From contig NZ_FQZN01000013.1 of assembly GCF_900142015.1 (NCBI RefSeq), forward strand, positions 90,057 to 154,056: 64,000 nt of DNA. The letters run 5' to 3'. Made by a program: the position numbers and the translations under genes. This stretch comes from Bacteroides stercorirosoris. Its GTDB lineage: Bacteria; Bacteroidota; Bacteroidia; Bacteroidales; Bacteroidaceae. The notes beneath the pieces were generated by a model. It searched no databases. It was given only the letters and a program-made list of their open reading frames with translations, and was not told the DNA's origin. Shown here piece after piece: positions 15,358 to 26,155 of the stretch. How positions within the stretch are numbered: position 1 is the stretch's first letter; each line of letters starts with the position of its first letter.

Positions 15358-16929
15358 ATGGCAAAGAAAAAAGACGAAAAGGACGTGCTGGTAGTCCGTG
15401 ACGAGAAGACAGGCGAGATCAGCGTGGTAGCCGGGCTGAACGCGGACGGCACACCCAAGCGCACCCCCGCAAAAGCGGAGAACGCGCAGAGTTTCCTGCA
15501 ATTCGACCGACATGGCGACGTGCTGGACAACTTCTTCAAGAACTTCTTCCGGCAGTGCAAGGAACCCAGCCGCTTCGGTTTCTACCGCATTGCGGCAGAC
15601 CAAGCTGAAAATCTCTTAGAGGTGATGAAGCAACTGCTGAAAGACCCCGAAGCGAACAAGGAGCTGCTCGCCCCTCACAAGGTGGACACCTCCGACTATG
15701 AGAAGAAGGTGCAGGAAGAGATGGCAGCACAACAGACAGAGAAACAAGAACCTCAAAAACAGGAGAACATGGAACAACGGAAAGAACAGCAACAGGACAA
15801 ATCCGAACAGATGCAGGGCAAACGTGGCTACCAGCCCATCGACGAGAGTAAAATCAACTGGCAGGAGCTGGAGGACAGATGGGGCGTAAAGCGGGACAAC
15901 CTTGAAAAGTCCGGCGACCTTACGAAGATGCTCAACTATGGCAAGTCCGACTTGGTAAAGGTCAAACCGACCTTCGGCGGCGAATCATTCGAGCTGGACG
16001 CCCGCCTCTCCTTCAAGAAGGACGGTGAGGGAAACATCAGCCTCGTGCCGCACTTCATCCGCAAGGAGCAGAAGCTGGATGAGTACAAGGAACACAAATT
16101 CTCCGACAATGACCGGAAGAACCTCCGCGAAACGGGCAATCTCGGTAGGGTCGTGGACATTGTGGACAGGGAAACGGGCGAGATCATCCCCTCCTACATC
16201 AGCATCGACCGCAAGACGAATGAAATCACGGACATTCCGGCAAGCAGGGTGCGCATCCCGGAGCGCATCGGCAAGACGGAAATCACCACGCAGGAGCGGG
16301 ACATGCTCCGCGCCGGACTGCCCGTACGCGACAAGCTCATCGAGCGCAACGACGGCAGAAAGTTCGTCACCACCCTGCAAGTGAACGTGGAGCAGCGCGG
16401 CGTGGAGTTCGTGCCGGGAACCGGCAAGTCGCCCCGTACCGCACAGACACAGGAAACCAAAGGCGACACATCGAAAAGTCAGGCGCAGGGCGGGGAAAAT
16501 GCCGCACAGACCAAGAAGGAGCAACGCCGCAACACGTGGACGAACGAGGACGGCAGCATCCGCCCCATCAGCAAATGGAGCGGCGTGAGCTTCACCGACC
16601 AGCAGAAAGCCGACTATGTGGCGGGTAAAGCCGTGAAGCTGGAGAACGTGACCGACAAGCAGGGCTTCCATGCCACGATGTATATCAAGTTCAACCCGGA
16701 GAAGGGACGCCCGTACCGCTACGACACGAACCCTGACAATGCACAGCAGGTTGCTCCGTCCAACGAGAGCCGCACGCAGGTGGCGGTGAACAACGATGGC
16801 AAGACCAACGAGGCTACAAAGAATCTGAGAGAGCCGTTGCAGAAAGGTCAGACCAACCCGAAGGACGCCCGCCAGCAACAGCAGCAGGAGAAGCCGCAGA
16901 AGAAAACGGGCAAGGGCATGAAAATGTAA
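15358..16929 (+). CDS. orf3: DUF4099/DUF3945 protein, Orf3 of the excision operon
   Basis: This is a 523-residue protein located between xis2d and exc, the place of orf3 in CTnDOT. Residues 1-110 precede a Gln/Glu/Lys-rich linker at about 120-165. Then comes a DUF4099-like part (YQPIDESKINWQELEDRWGV) and DUF3945-like domains (about 260-350 and 395-450, with SKWSGVSFTDQQKADY). The tail is Gln-rich. DUF3945 and DUF4099 occur in Bacteroidetes ICE proteins; the biochemical role is unknown. Transcription with xis2c/xis2d/exc suggests a role in excision or DNA processing, although orf3 was reported as dispensable for excision in CTnDOT. Confidence 0.85.
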   Translation: MAKKKDEKDVLVVRDEKTGEISVVAGLNADGTPKRTPAKAENAQSFLQFDRHGDVLDNFFKNFFRQCKEPSRFGFYRIAADQAENLLEVMKQLLKDPEANKELLAPHKVDTSDYEKKVQEEMAAQQTEKQEPQKQENMEQRKEQQQDKSEQMQGKRGYQPIDESKINWQELEDRWGVKRDNLEKSGDLTKMLNYGKSDLVKVKPTFGGESFELDARLSFKKDGEGNISLVPHFIRKEQKLDEYKEHKFSDNDRKNLRETGNLGRVVDIVDRETGEIIPSYISIDRKTNEITDIPASRVRIPERIGKTEITTQERDMLRAGLPVRDKLIERNDGRKFVTTLQVNVEQRGVEFVPGTGKSPRTAQTQETKGDTSKSQAQGGENAAQTKKEQRRNTWTNEDGSIRPISKWSGVSFTDQQKADYVAGKAVKLENVTDKQGFHATMYIKFNPEKGRPYRYDTNPDNAQQVAPSNESRTQVAVNNDGKTNEATKNLREPLQKGQTNPKDARQQQQQEKPQKKTGKGMKM

Positions 16930-16989
16930 TCCCGTGTCCGCCACTGAATCCAAAATAAAATCCAAAGTATCAACAAAAAAGAAGAAGAC

Positions 16990-19077
16990 ATGAAGACAAT
17001 CATTGCAGAAAAGCCCTCCGTGGCACGTGAAATCGCCCGCATCGTGGGCGCGACAAAGAGAGAGGAAGGATATTTCGAGGGAGGCGGTTATGCCGTGACA
17101 TGGGCATTCGGACACCTCGTTCAGCTTGCCATGCCCGACGGCTACGGCGTGCGCGGATTTGTCCGTGACAACCTCCCGATTATTCCCGACACATTCACGC
17201 TCGTCCCCCGTCAGGTCAGGACGGAGAAAGGTTACAAGCCCGACAGCGGCGTGGTGTCGCAGATAAAAGTCATCAAAAGACTGTTCGACACAAGCGAACA
17301 TATCATCGTGGCGACCGATGCCGGACGCGAGGGAGAGCTTATCTTCCGCTACCTCTACCACTATACGGGTTGCACCACTCCTTTCGTGCGCCTGTGGATC
17401 AGCTCTCTCACCGACAAAGCTATCCGCGAGGGACTGCGGAAACTCGAAGACGGCAGCAAATACGACAACCTCTACCTCGCCGCCAAAGCGCGGAGCGAAT
17501 CCGACTGGCTCGTGGGCATCAACGGCACACAGGCGTTATCCATCGCCGCCGGACACGGCACGTATTCCGTGGGGCGGGTGCAGACACCAACGTTGGCTAT
17601 GGTATGTGAACGCTACTGGGAGAACCGCCGCTTTACGTCCGAAGCATTCTGGCAGCTCCATATCGCAACGGACGGTTGCGACGGCGAAGTCGTGAAATTC
17701 TCATCCTCCGAGAAATGGAAAGAGAAAGAACCGGCGATGGAACTATATAATAAGGTAAAGGCGGCAGGTTGCGCCACTGTCACGAAAGCCGAGCGCAAGG
17801 AGAAGACGGAGGAAACTCCCTTGCTCTACGACCTGACCACGCTCCAGAAAGAAGCCAACGCCAAGCACGGCTTCACGGCGGAACAGACGCTTGAAATCGC
17901 GCAGAAACTCTACGAAAAGAAGTTGATAACCTATCCGAGAACGGGAAGCCGCTACATCCCCGAAGACGTGTTTGCCGAAATTCCCAAACTGCTCGCTTTC
18001 ATCGGCACACAGCCCGAATGGAAAGACAAGGTGCGGGCAAAAGCCGCCCCGACACGCCGCAGCGTGGACGACGGCAAGGTGACAGACCACCATGCCCTGC
18101 TCGTCACGGGTGAGAAACCGCTCTTCCTCTCCAAAGAGGACAATACCATCTATCAGATGATTGCCGGGCGCATGGTCGAGGCATTCTCTGAGAAATGCGT
18201 CAAGGATGTGACCACTGTCACGGCGGAATGTGCCGGAGTGGAGTTTACCGTAAAAGGCAGCGTCGTGAAGCAAACCGGATGGCGTGCCGTCTATGGCGAG
18301 GAAAAAGAGGAAATTACCATCCCCGGCTGGCAGGAAGGCGACACGCTGACACCGAAAGGCTCGTCCATTACCGAAGGAAAGACCAAACCCAAGCCGCTGC
18401 ATACCGAAGCCACCCTGCTCTCGGCAATGGAAACGGCGGGCAAGGAAATTGAGGACGACGCACTGCGGCAGGCGATGAAGGACTGTGGCATCGGTACTCC
18501 CGCCACACGCGCCTCCATCATCGAAACGCTTTTCAAGCGCGGTTACATGGAACGCTGCAAGAAGTCGCTTGTTCCCACCGAAAAAGGACTTGCCCTCAAT
18601 TCCGTCGTCAAGACGATGCGCATCGCCGATGTTGCCATGACGGGCGAATGGGAAAAGGAGCTGGCGCGTATCGAGCGCGGGGAACTGTCCGACGACACCT
18701 TCCGCAAGGAGATAGAGGCGTACACACGTGAGATAACCTCCGAACTGATCTCGTGCGACAAGCTCTTCGGCAGCCGTGACTCCGGCTGCGCGTGTCCCAA
18801 GTGTGGCACGGGCAGGATGCGGTTCTACGGCAAGGTGGTACGCTGCGACAACACGGAGTGCGGACTGCCCGTGTTCCGGCTGAAAGCGGGACGCACCCTG
18901 TCCGACGATGAAATCAAAGACCTGCTCACCGAAGGGCATACCAAGCTGCTCAAAGGGTTCAAGAGCAAACAGGGCAAGAGTTTCGATGCTGTTGTCGCCT
19001 TTGACGGGGAATATAACACGACTTTTGTGTTCCCGGAGGCTAAAAAGGACAAGAAATTTTCAGGACGGAAGAAATAG
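16990..19077 (+). CDS. exc: Type IA topoisomerase III-like excision protein Exc
   Basis: This is a 695-residue type IA topoisomerase. The Toprim domain begins TIIAEKPSVA (residues 3-12) and contains ATDAGREGELIFRYL with the acidic DxxxxE pattern near residue 105. The active-site tyrosine is in LITYPRTGSRYIPED at about residue 315. A C-terminal zinc finger (CPKCGTGRMRFYG...CDNTECG) lies near residues 600-630, then a DUF3945-free topo C-terminal repeat. Exc of CTnDOT has topoisomerase activity in vitro. It is the last gene of the xis2c operon and stimulates excision. A TAACTTTG box and terminator follow at 19081-19185. Confidence 0.92.
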   Translation: MKTIIAEKPSVAREIARIVGATKREEGYFEGGGYAVTWAFGHLVQLAMPDGYGVRGFVRDNLPIIPDTFTLVPRQVRTEKGYKPDSGVVSQIKVIKRLFDTSEHIIVATDAGREGELIFRYLYHYTGCTTPFVRLWISSLTDKAIREGLRKLEDGSKYDNLYLAAKARSESDWLVGINGTQALSIAAGHGTYSVGRVQTPTLAMVCERYWENRRFTSEAFWQLHIATDGCDGEVVKFSSSEKWKEKEPAMELYNKVKAAGCATVTKAERKEKTEETPLLYDLTTLQKEANAKHGFTAEQTLEIAQKLYEKKLITYPRTGSRYIPEDVFAEIPKLLAFIGTQPEWKDKVRAKAAPTRRSVDDGKVTDHHALLVTGEKPLFLSKEDNTIYQMIAGRMVEAFSEKCVKDVTTVTAECAGVEFTVKGSVVKQTGWRAVYGEEKEEITIPGWQEGDTLTPKGSSITEGKTKPKPLHTEATLLSAMETAGKEIEDDALRQAMKDCGIGTPATRASIIETLFKRGYMERCKKSLVPTEKGLALNSVVKTMRIADVAMTGEWEKELARIERGELSDDTFRKEIEAYTREITSELISCDKLFGSRDSGCACPKCGTGRMRFYGKVVRCDNTECGLPVFRLKAGRTLSDDEIKDLLTEGHTKLLKGFKSKQGKSFDAVVAFDGEYNTTFVFPEAKKDKKFSGRKK

Positions 19078-19154
19078 TATTAACTTTGCCACTTGTTCAG
19101 AGTAATGAATTGTTCTTCGATACCGGATTACACTCATACTTTGGATTTAGTGGT

Positions 19155-19185
19155 GGCACTCGGAGGGATACCGAGTGCCTTTTTC
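19155..19185 (+). terminator. Terminator between exc and the DUF1896 gene
   Basis: GGCACTCGG and CCGAGTGCC form a perfect 9-bp stem with a 7-nt loop, followed by a T-rich run. It lies 78 bases after exc. A -7-like TAACTTTG at 19081-19088, upstream of it, could start transcripts that must pass this hairpin before reaching the 19240 gene, so an attenuator role is possible. Confidence 0.75.
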
Positions 19186-19239
19186 TTCCTTTTTCCAACC
19201 GATTATCCCGTTAATTATCAATCCGCTAAATCCAAAGTA

Positions 19240-19692
19240 ATGAACAACAAGAAGAAAAACGAGGGTCAGACCGACTTTTCCTATTACGGTCTGTACCTGC
19301 TGGACTATCTCCGCACGAACAAGTTTGAACAGGCTGACGACACCGCTTTCATACGGGAACGGGCCGACCGTGCCGCCGAAACGTATGAGAGGGCACGGCT
19401 TGAAGGCTATCCCGCCGATGGTGCGCAGGAACTGGCGATGGACACGCTGCTGCGCGGGCTGCATTATTCCCGTTACGCCATCCTCCGCGAAGTCGTGGAA
19501 AACGAGTTTGCCGATGAAGTGCCGGAAGAGAAGCGTGAAGCCTTTGTCCTGAAACTGCTGCCGCTTGTCGGCAACGTGTTCTCCGTCTATGACCTCTCGG
19601 ATGACAATTTCGCCCTGTCTTCCGATTACGACCTGCTCTACACGGAGCTGACGGGAGCAACCGTCCTTTACTTAGACGAATATGGCGTTTAA
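19240..19692 (+). CDS. DUF1896 family protein
   Basis: This is a 150-residue acidic protein of the DUF1896 family found in Bacteroidetes ICEs. It has no signal peptide or membrane segment. The start at 19240 follows the shared leader AAATCCAAAGTAATG; an upstream ATG at 19093 would read through the terminator and is rejected. Its end overlaps the start of the methylase-helicase by 11 bases, implying translational coupling and a joint role. The domain has no known activity. Confidence 0.8.
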   Translation: MNNKKKNEGQTDFSYYGLYLLDYLRTNKFEQADDTAFIRERADRAAETYERARLEGYPADGAQELAMDTLLRGLHYSRYAILREVVENEFADEVPEEKREAFVLKLLPLVGNVFSVYDLSDDNFALSSDYDLLYTELTGATVLYLDEYGV

Positions 19693-22600
19693 CCGCAAAC
19701 AGAAACTGCGGGACAACATCGAGGCGATACGGACGGCATTCATCCTTGACAGGGAAAATAGGACAGCGACAACCGAAGAGCGTGCCATACTTCAAAGGTA
19801 CTGCGGTTTCGGCGGTCTGAAATGTATCCTCAACCCTGCAAAGGAACTGACGGATGCCGTCCGGTGGGCGAAATCCGACCTCGAACTGTTCGCCCCGACG
19901 GTGGAGCTGCACAGGCTTATCCGTGAGAACAGCAAGGACGAAACAGAGTACAAGCGGTTTGTGGATTCGCTGAAAGCGTCCGTGCTGACCGCTTTCTACA
20001 CCCCCAAAGAGATAACCGACACCATCGCGGACGTGCTGGCAGATTACAGCGTCCGCCCCGCCCGTATGCTCGAACCGTCGGCAGGTGTCGGCGTGTTCGT
20101 GGATTCCATGCTGCGGCACAGCCCCAATGCGGATGTGATGGCTTTCGAGAAGGATCTGCTCACGGGTACAATCTTGAGGCATCTCTATCCCGACCAGAAA
20201 ATGCGCACCTGCGGTTTTGAGAAAATCGAAAGACCGTTCAACAATTATTTCGACTTGGCGGTGTCCAACATTCCGTTCGGTGACATTGCCGTGTTCGACG
20301 CGGAGTTTCAGCGGAGCGACTCTTTCGGCAGACGCTCCGCCCAGAAAACCATCCACAACTATTTCTTTCTCAAAGGACTGGATGCCGTGCGTGACGGCGG
20401 TATCGTGGCGTTCATCACCTCGCAAGGGGTATTGAATAGCACCAAGACCTCCGTGCGTAACGAGCTGTTCAGTCAGGCCAATCTGGTATCCGCGATACGC
20501 CTGCCCAACAACCTGTTCACGGACAACGCGGGCACGGAGGTGGGCAGTGACCTGATTGTCCTGCAAAAGAACCTCAGCAAGAAGGAAATGTCGCAGGACG
20601 AGCGGCTGATGACCGTGATACAGACGGACACGAAAACCGCCCTGACCGACAACGCCTATTTCATCCACCACCCGGAACGCATCGTGCATACGATGGCGAA
20701 ACTTGACACAGACCCCTACGGGAAGCCCGCTATGGTTTATCTGCACGAGGGCAAGGCAGCAGGCATCGCCGGGGATTTGCGCCGTATGCTCGACGAGGAT
20801 TTCCATTACAGGCTTGCCATGCGCTTGTATTCGGGTTCAATCCGGCAGGCAGGAACGGAAGAAAAAGTTGCCGTTCAAAATAAAGTAGAGCGTCCTGCCA
20901 TAAAATTGGAAACAGTATCCTCGGCGCAGACGGTGGAAACTCCGACAGAAAAGCCGCAACCCGCAGATGAAAAGCCGGAGATAGAACCGCGCCCGCAATA
21001 TTCCGCAGGCGTGCAGCTCACCCTGCTTGACCTCTGGGGGATGACGGAAGAGGTCAGCCAACCGAAAACCTCCAAAAAGAAAAAGACGGTGAAAAAGGCA
21101 GTTACGGCAAAGTCCACTCCGCCCAAACCGAAAGTCACGGTTACACCGACAGCTCCAACTGCAAAACCCGCAATGGAGAATAAGGAGGTGAAAGCGGAGA
21201 ACACCGCCAAGCCTGCCGACCCGGACGACATCTATGCCACACTGGACTGGGATACCAATCCTCCCATCAACGGTTTCTATGAAATGATGATGGGTTTGAC
21301 GCCGGAGCGTAGGAAAGAACTTCGGGAACTGGCAAGGCAGCATAACGAGAAACAAGTGGCGGAAAAGACGGAAGTGAAAGCCGTGCCGGAAACTTCCCGT
21401 GAGCAGCCACGACAGGAGGAAACACAGCCGGAGGCAGTCGCCGCACCTGCCGTTACAGATACCCCATCGGAAGCGGTGGGGACTTTCCTTTTCCCCGACA
21501 TCGAAGCGGAAAAGCCGAAGGAGGAAGTCGTGGACCTTTCTCCGCGTGCCTACCACCGCACGCCGGAGATGCACCTGCGCGAAGGGTCGCTGGTGGCTGA
21601 CCGGGGGCGTCATAACATCGGCTACCTGAAAGACATCACGCCATACGGGGCGACATTCCAGCCGCTCGACCTGAAAGGATACCAGAAGGAAAAGGCGTTG
21701 TTGTATGTGTCGCTGCGTGACGCCTACGAGCGTCTGTACCGTTATGAATCGCTCCGGCGCGAGGCAAATGTTCCGTGGCGAGAGCATCTGAATACCTGTT
21801 ACGATGAGTTTGTCATGCGCTACGGCAACCTCAACGCCAAGCAGAACGTGAAGTTAGTGATGATGGATGCGGGCGGGCGCGACATCCTTTCGCTGGAACG
21901 GATGGAAAACGGAAAGTTCGTCAAGGCGGACATCTTCGAGCATCCTGTTTCCTTCGCGGTGGAGAGCCATGCCAACGTAGGCTCTCCCGAAGAAGCCCTG
22001 TCTGCGTCGCTCAACAAATATGGTACGGTCAATCTCGACTATATGCGGGAGATAACCGACAGCACGGCGGAGGATTTGCTCACTGCCCTGCAAGGGCGCA
22101 TCTACTACAATCCGCTCGTGACCGGTTACGAAATCAAAGACCGTTTCATCGCCGGAAATGTCATAGAGAAAGCGGAACGCATAGAGGCATGGATGGGTGA
22201 CAATCCCGAAAATGAGCGTATGCCGGAGGTGAAGCAGGCGTTGGAGGCTCTGAAAGATGCCGAGCCGCAGCGCATCGCCTTCGAGGATCTGGACTTCAAT
22301 TTCGGGGAACGCTGGATTCCGACGGGTGTCTATGCCGCCTACATGAGCCGGCTGTTCGACACGGAGGTGAAAATCGCCTATTCCGCAAGCATGGACGAGT
22401 TTTCGGTGGTGTGCGGCTACCGCACCATGAAAATCACGGACGAGTTTCTGGTGAAGGGGTATTACCGGAACTATGACGGTATGCACCTCCTAAAACACGC
22501 CCTGCACAACACCTGCCCTGACATGATGAAGTCCATCGGCAAGGACGAGCATGGCAACGACATCAAGATGCGCGACAGCGAGGGAATACAACTCGCCAAC

Positions 22601-25498
22601 GCCAAGATTGACGAGATACGAAACGGCTTCTCCGAATGGCTCGAAGAGCAGTCGCCGCAGTTCAAGGAGCGGCTTGTGACGATGTATAACCGCAAGTTCA
22701 ACTGTTTCGTGCGCCCGCGCTACGACGGCTCCCATCAGACCTTTCCCGACCTCAACCTGAAAGGGCTGGCAAGCCGGGGTATCAAGAGCGTCTATCCCTC
22801 ACAGATGGATTGCGTCTGGATGTTGAAACAGAACGGCGGCGGAATTTGCGACCACGAGGTGGGAACCGGTAAGACGCTGATAATGTGCATCGCCGCGCAT
22901 GAGATGAAGCGTCTGAATTTGGCACACAAGCCGATGATTATCGGGCTGAAAGCCAACGTTGCGGAGATTGCAGCCACCTATCAGGCGGCATATCCCAACG
23001 CACGTATTCTGTACGCTTCGGAGAAGGACTTTTCGACCGCCAACCGTGTGCGCTTCTTCAATAATATAAAGAACAACGACTACGATTGCGTCATCATGTC
23101 GCACGACCAGTTCGGCAAGATACCGCAGTCGCCGGAATTGCAGCAGCGCATCCTGCAAGCAGAGCTTGACACGGTGGAGGAAAACCTCGAAGTGCTACGG
23201 CAGCAGGGAAAGAACGTGTCGCGGGCGATGCTGAAAGGATTGGAGAAGCGCAAGCACAACCTTGAAGCGAAGCTGGAGAAGGTGGAACACGCCATAAAGT
23301 CACGCACGGACGACGTGGTGGATTTCAAGCAGATGGGCATCGACCACATCTTCATAGATGAGAGCCACCAGTTCAAGAATCTGACTTTCAACACGCGCCA
23401 CGACCGTGTGGCGGGATTGGGAAACAGCGAGGGAAGCCAGAAGGCACTTAACATGCTCTTTGCCATACGCACCATACAGGAGCGCACAGGAAAAGACTTG
23501 GGTGCGACCTTCCTCTCCGGCACGACTATCAGCAACTCACTGACTGAATTGTACCTGCTGTTCAAGTACCTGCGCCCGAAGGAGCTGGAACGGCAGGACA
23601 TAAGGTGTTTCGACGCTTGGGCGGCGATATTTGCCAAGAAGACGACGGATTTTGAATTTAACGTGACGAACAATGTGGTCCAGAAGGAGCGTTTCCGCTA
23701 CTTCATCAAAGTGCCGGAGCTTGCCGCCTTCTATAATGAAATCACGGACTACCGCACGGCGGAGGATGTGGGCGTTGACCGTCCTGCCAAGAACGAGATA
23801 CTGCACCATATACCGCCCACGCCGGAACAGGAGGACTTCATACAGAAACTGATGCAGTTCGCCAAGACGGGCGATGCCACCTTGTTGGGCAGGCTGCCGC
23901 TTTCGGAAACGGAAGAAAAGGCGAAGATGCTCATCGCCACGGACTATGCCCGGAAAATGGCACTCGACATGCGCATGATAGACCCGAATTACGAAGATCA
24001 TCCCGACAACAAAGCGAGTCACTGTGCCAAGATGATCGCGGAGTATTATCAAAAATACGACGCCCAGAAAGGCACGCAGTTCGTTTTCTCTGATTTGGGG
24101 ACATACCAGCCGGGCGACGGGTGGAACGTCTATTCGGAAATCAAGCGCAAACTGACGGAGGACTACGGTATACCGCCAAGCGAGGTGCGCTTCATTCAGG
24201 AGTGCAAGACCGACAAGGCGCGGAAGGCGGTGATAGACGCCATGAACGCCGGGACGGTGCGTGTGCTGTTCGGCTCTACCTCTATGCTCGGAACGGGTGT
24301 GAACGCCCAGAAACGGTGTGTGGCTATCCATCATCTCGATACGCCGTGGCGACCGTCCGACTTGCAACAGCGTGACGGACGCGGAGTTAGGGCAGGTAAT
24401 GAGATTGCCAAACATTTCGCCGGGAACAACGTGGATGTAATCATCTACGCGGTGGAGAAGTCACTGGACAGCTACAAGTTCAACCTCCTGCACTGCAAGC
24501 AGACTTTCATAAGCCAGCTCAAAAGCGGTGCGATGGGTGCGCGTACCATCGACGAGGGGGCAATGGACGAAAAATCGGGCATGAATTTCTCGGAATACAT
24601 GGCGTTGCTCTCCGGCAATACCGACCTGTTGGACAAGGCGAAACTGGAAAAGCGGATCGCATCGCTCGAAGGGGAACGCAAGTCGTTCAACAAGGGCAAG
24701 CGTGATTCGGAGTTCAAGCTGGAGTCAAAGACCGGCGAGTTGCGCAACAACACGGCTTTCATAGATGCCATGACGGAGGACTGGAACCGCTTCCTGTCGG
24801 TGGTGCAGACCGACAAGGAGGGCAACCGCCTTAATATAATAAAGGTGGACGGAGTGGATTCCGCCGATGAGAAGGTCATCGGAAAGCGTTTGCAGGAGAT
24901 AGCCAAGAATGCCACGACCGGAGGGTTGTACACGCAGGTCGGTGAACTTTACGGTTTTCCGATAAAGGTGGTGAGCGAAAGGATACTCAAAGAGGGATTG
25001 GAGTTCACCGACAACCGCTTCGTGGTCGAGGGGAACTACAAGTACACCTACAACAACGGGCATCTGGCGATGGCTGACCCGTTGGCCGCCGCCCGCAACT
25101 TCCTCAACGCGATGGAGAGGATACCCTCCATCATCGACCAGTACAAGGCGAAGAACGAGGTGCTGGAGATGGAGATACCGCAGTTACAGGAGATAGCGGG
25201 TAAGGTGTGGAAGAAGGAGGACGAGCTGAAGCAGTTGAAGTCCGAACTTGCCGCCCTTGACCGAAAAATTCAGCTGGAGCTTGCGCCACCCACGCCCGAA
25301 GTCGCAGAAAAGGAGAATGAAGGGCAACAGCTCAAGCCGGAAGCGGAAGATGTGAGGAACAGGCAGGCGCAATATCCCGAAAATGCACCGCCGCAGATAC
25401 GCAGTCCGGCGGATAGTATCGTTGCCAACCATGTCATAATCGGGCGTCCGGGACTGTATGCCAAGGAGGAAACCCGGTCCAAAGGATTGAAAATATAA
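19682..25498 (+). CDS. N6-adenine methylase/SNF2-type helicase polyvalent protein
   Basis: This is a 1938-residue fusion. Residues 90-240 hold an N6-adenine methyltransferase domain: the SAM-binding [10 protein letters not shown] and a VSNIPFGD form of the NPPY motif. A Pro/Lys/Glu-rich linker covers about 400-620. A superfamily 2 helicase follows with EVGTGKT Walker A at about 1058-1065, IDESHQF as motif II at about 1228, and a C-terminal GTGVNAQKR...[12 protein letters not shown] motif V/VI near 1538-1580. A coiled-coil tail ends it. Similar fusions (DarB of phage P1, polyvalent ICE proteins) protect incoming DNA from restriction. The motif IV form IPF differs from canonical NPPY, so catalysis should be tested. 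Confidence 0.85.
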   Translation: MAFNRKQKLRDNIEAIRTAFILDRENRTATTEERAILQRYCGFGGLKCILNPAKELTDAVRWAKSDLELFAPTVELHRLIRENSKDETEYKRFVDSLKASVLTAFYTPKEITDTIADVLADYSVRPARMLEPSAGVGVFVDSMLRHSPNADVMAFEKDLLTGTILRHLYPDQKMRTCGFEKIERPFNNYFDLAVSNIPFGDIAVFDAEFQRSDSFGRRSAQKTIHNYFFLKGLDAVRDGGIVAFITSQGVLNSTKTSVRNELFSQANLVSAIRLPNNLFTDNAGTEVGSDLIVLQKNLSKKEMSQDERLMTVIQTDTKTALTDNAYFIHHPERIVHTMAKLDTDPYGKPAMVYLHEGKAAGIAGDLRRMLDEDFHYRLAMRLYSGSIRQAGTEEKVAVQNKVERPAIKLETVSSAQTVETPTEKPQPADEKPEIEPRPQYSAGVQLTLLDLWGMTEEVSQPKTSKKKKTVKKAVTAKSTPPKPKVTVTPTAPTAKPAMENKEVKAENTAKPADPDDIYATLDWDTNPPINGFYEMMMGLTPERRKELRELARQHNEKQVAEKTEVKAVPETSREQPRQEETQPEAVAAPAVTDTPSEAVGTFLFPDIEAEKPKEEVVDLSPRAYHRTPEMHLREGSLVADRGRHNIGYLKDITPYGATFQPLDLKGYQKEKALLYVSLRDAYERLYRYESLRREANVPWREHLNTCYDEFVMRYGNLNAKQNVKLVMMDAGGRDILSLERMENGKFVKADIFEHPVSFAVESHANVGSPEEALSASLNKYGTVNLDYMREITDSTAEDLLTALQGRIYYNPLVTGYEIKDRFIAGNVIEKAERIEAWMGDNPENERMPEVKQALEALKDAEPQRIAFEDLDFNFGERWIPTGVYAAYMSRLFDTEVKIAYSASMDEFSVVCGYRTMKITDEFLVKGYYRNYDGMHLLKHALHNTCPDMMKSIGKDEHGNDIKMRDSEGIQLANAKIDEIRNGFSEWLEEQSPQFKERLVTMYNRKFNCFVRPRYDGSHQTFPDLNLKGLASRGIKSVYPSQMDCVWMLKQNGGGICDHEVGTGKTLIMCIAAHEMKRLNLAHKPMIIGLKANVAEIAATYQAAYPNARILYASEKDFSTANRVRFFNNIKNNDYDCVIMSHDQFGKIPQSPELQQRILQAELDTVEENLEVLRQQGKNVSRAMLKGLEKRKHNLEAKLEKVEHAIKSRTDDVVDFKQMGIDHIFIDESHQFKNLTFNTRHDRVAGLGNSEGSQKALNMLFAIRTIQERTGKDLGATFLSGTTISNSLTELYLLFKYLRPKELERQDIRCFDAWAAIFAKKTTDFEFNVTNNVVQKERFRYFIKVPELAAFYNEITDYRTAEDVGVDRPAKNEILHHIPPTPEQEDFIQKLMQFAKTGDATLLGRLPLSETEEKAKMLIATDYARKMALDMRMIDPNYEDHPDNKASHCAKMIAEYYQKYDAQKGTQFVFSDLGTYQPGDGWNVYSEIKRKLTEDYGIPPSEVRFIQECKTDKARKAVIDAMNAGTVRVLFGSTSMLGTGVNAQKRCVAIHHLDTPWRPSDLQQRDGRGVRAGNEIAKHFAGNNVDVIIYAVEKSLDSYKFNLLHCKQTFISQLKSGAMGARTIDEGAMDEKSGMNFSEYMALLSGNTDLLDKAKLEKRIASLEGERKSFNKGKRDSEFKLESKTGELRNNTAFIDAMTEDWNRFLSVVQTDKEGNRLNIIKVDGVDSADEKVIGKRLQEIAKNATTGGLYTQVGELYGFPIKVVSERILKEGLEFTDNRFVVEGNYKYTYNNGHLAMADPLAAARNFLNAMERIPSIIDQYKAKNEVLEMEIPQLQEIAGKVWKKEDELKQLKSELAALDRKIQLELAPPTPEVAEKENEGQQLKPEAEDVRNRQAQYPENAPPQIRSPADSIVANHVIIGRPGLYAKEETRSKGLKI

Positions 25499-25523
25499 CC
25501 TAAGGAATTTTATCTGAAGTATT

Positions 25524-25623
25524 AATAAGGGCTATCCCAAAAGGTCTAAAAGTAAATTTTATCCTTTCTGCAAGTATCTATAGGATGGCAACTGCATTTT
25601 TTTCTTTTTGGGCAGCCCTTATT
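25524..25623. repeat. 100-bp inverted-repeat element (MITE-like or IS remnant)
   Basis: AATAAGGGCTATCCCAAAA (25524-25542) and, inverted, AATAAGGGCTGCCCAAAAA (25605-25623) are 19-bp near-perfect terminal repeats enclosing about 60 bp with no open frame. A small inner ATCCT/AGGAT pair is also present. The ends resemble insertion-sequence termini. It sits 26 bases after the methylase-helicase gene. No clear target duplication separates from the AT-rich arms. Confidence 0.55.
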
Positions 25624-25702
25624 AAAATTTATTCTTATTTTAGGTTATATACATTCATGTCCATTTATGTAAAAAATTCCTGCTGACCTTGTTTATGTCT
25701 TG

Positions 25703-25885
25703 TCAGTCACCATTTGCAAAACCATATTTGACCCTCAAAGAGGCTGAATTTGATAAGTAACTTGCTACATACTCATAATAAGGAGCTAAATAGAACACGA
25801 ATGGGAAATACACAAATGCTAAACTAAAGAAGATATTGGCCAAAATAAACGCTATACCGAGAGAGAAACTTGATTTTTCAACTTC
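25703..25885 (-). pseudogene. Relic of a membrane-protein gene upstream of tet(Q)
   Basis: On the minus strand 60 codons stay open between a TAG at 25886-25888 and a TGA at 25703-25705. No ATG begins the frame. The translation looks protein-like: two hydrophobic stretches (ILANIFFSLAFVYFPFVF and a following aromatic LAPYYEYVASYL), then a polar tail SNSASLRVKYGFANGD. This suggests the C-terminus of a lost membrane protein. The family is not recognised and it may be a chance open frame, though the composition argues against it. Confidence 0.35.
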
Positions 25886-25990
25886 CTAAAACGGTGTTGT
25901 TCAAACATTTCTACTTATTTGTACTTGCCAGTTGAACCTACGCTTCCCTAATAAAATGTCTATGGTAAAAAGTTAAAAAATCCTCCCACT

Positions 25991-26021
25991 TTTGTTAGAT
26001 ATATTTTTTTGTGTAATTTTG
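25991..26021 (+). promoter_or_regulatory. tet(Q) operon promoter
   Basis: TTTG at 25991-25994 and TAATTTTG at 26014-26021 are 19 bases apart, a textbook Bacteroides promoter. Transcription would start near 26028, giving a leader of about 128 nt before the tet(Q) start at 26156, close to the roughly 130-base leader reported for CTnDOT tetQ. Confidence 0.85.
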
Positions 26022-26084
26022 TAATCGTTATGCGGCAGTAATAATATACATATTAATACGAGTTAGTAATCCTGTAGTTCTCAT

Positions 26085-26135
26085 ATGCTACGAGGAGGTA
26101 TTAAAAGGTGCGTTTCGACAATGCATCTACTGTAG
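26085..26135 (+). promoter_or_regulatory. tet(Q) leader reading frame (translational attenuation region)
   Basis: An ATG at 26085 with GAGG just downstream opens a 16-codon frame ending TAG at 26133-26135, 20 bases before the tet(Q) ATG at 26156. In CTnDOT, tetracycline induces tetQ-rteA-rteB by translational attenuation through leader structures and a short leader peptide. This frame lies in that leader, but which codons form the true leader peptide is not settled by the sequence. The gene is also sometimes annotated from 26108, which overlaps this frame. Confidence 0.45.
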
Positions 26136-26155
26136 TATATTATTGCTTAATCCAA

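Noticed and set aside
16000..25500. Long minus-strand open frames, such as 15985-17361, 17743-18939, 19349-20806 and 20837-21787
   Set aside because: They are the complements of GC-rich, codon-biased plus-strand genes with clear motifs, and show no family match.
26108..26155. tet(Q) start at 26108
   Set aside because: It overlaps the attenuation leader frame, and the 641-residue form from 26156 is the accepted protein.
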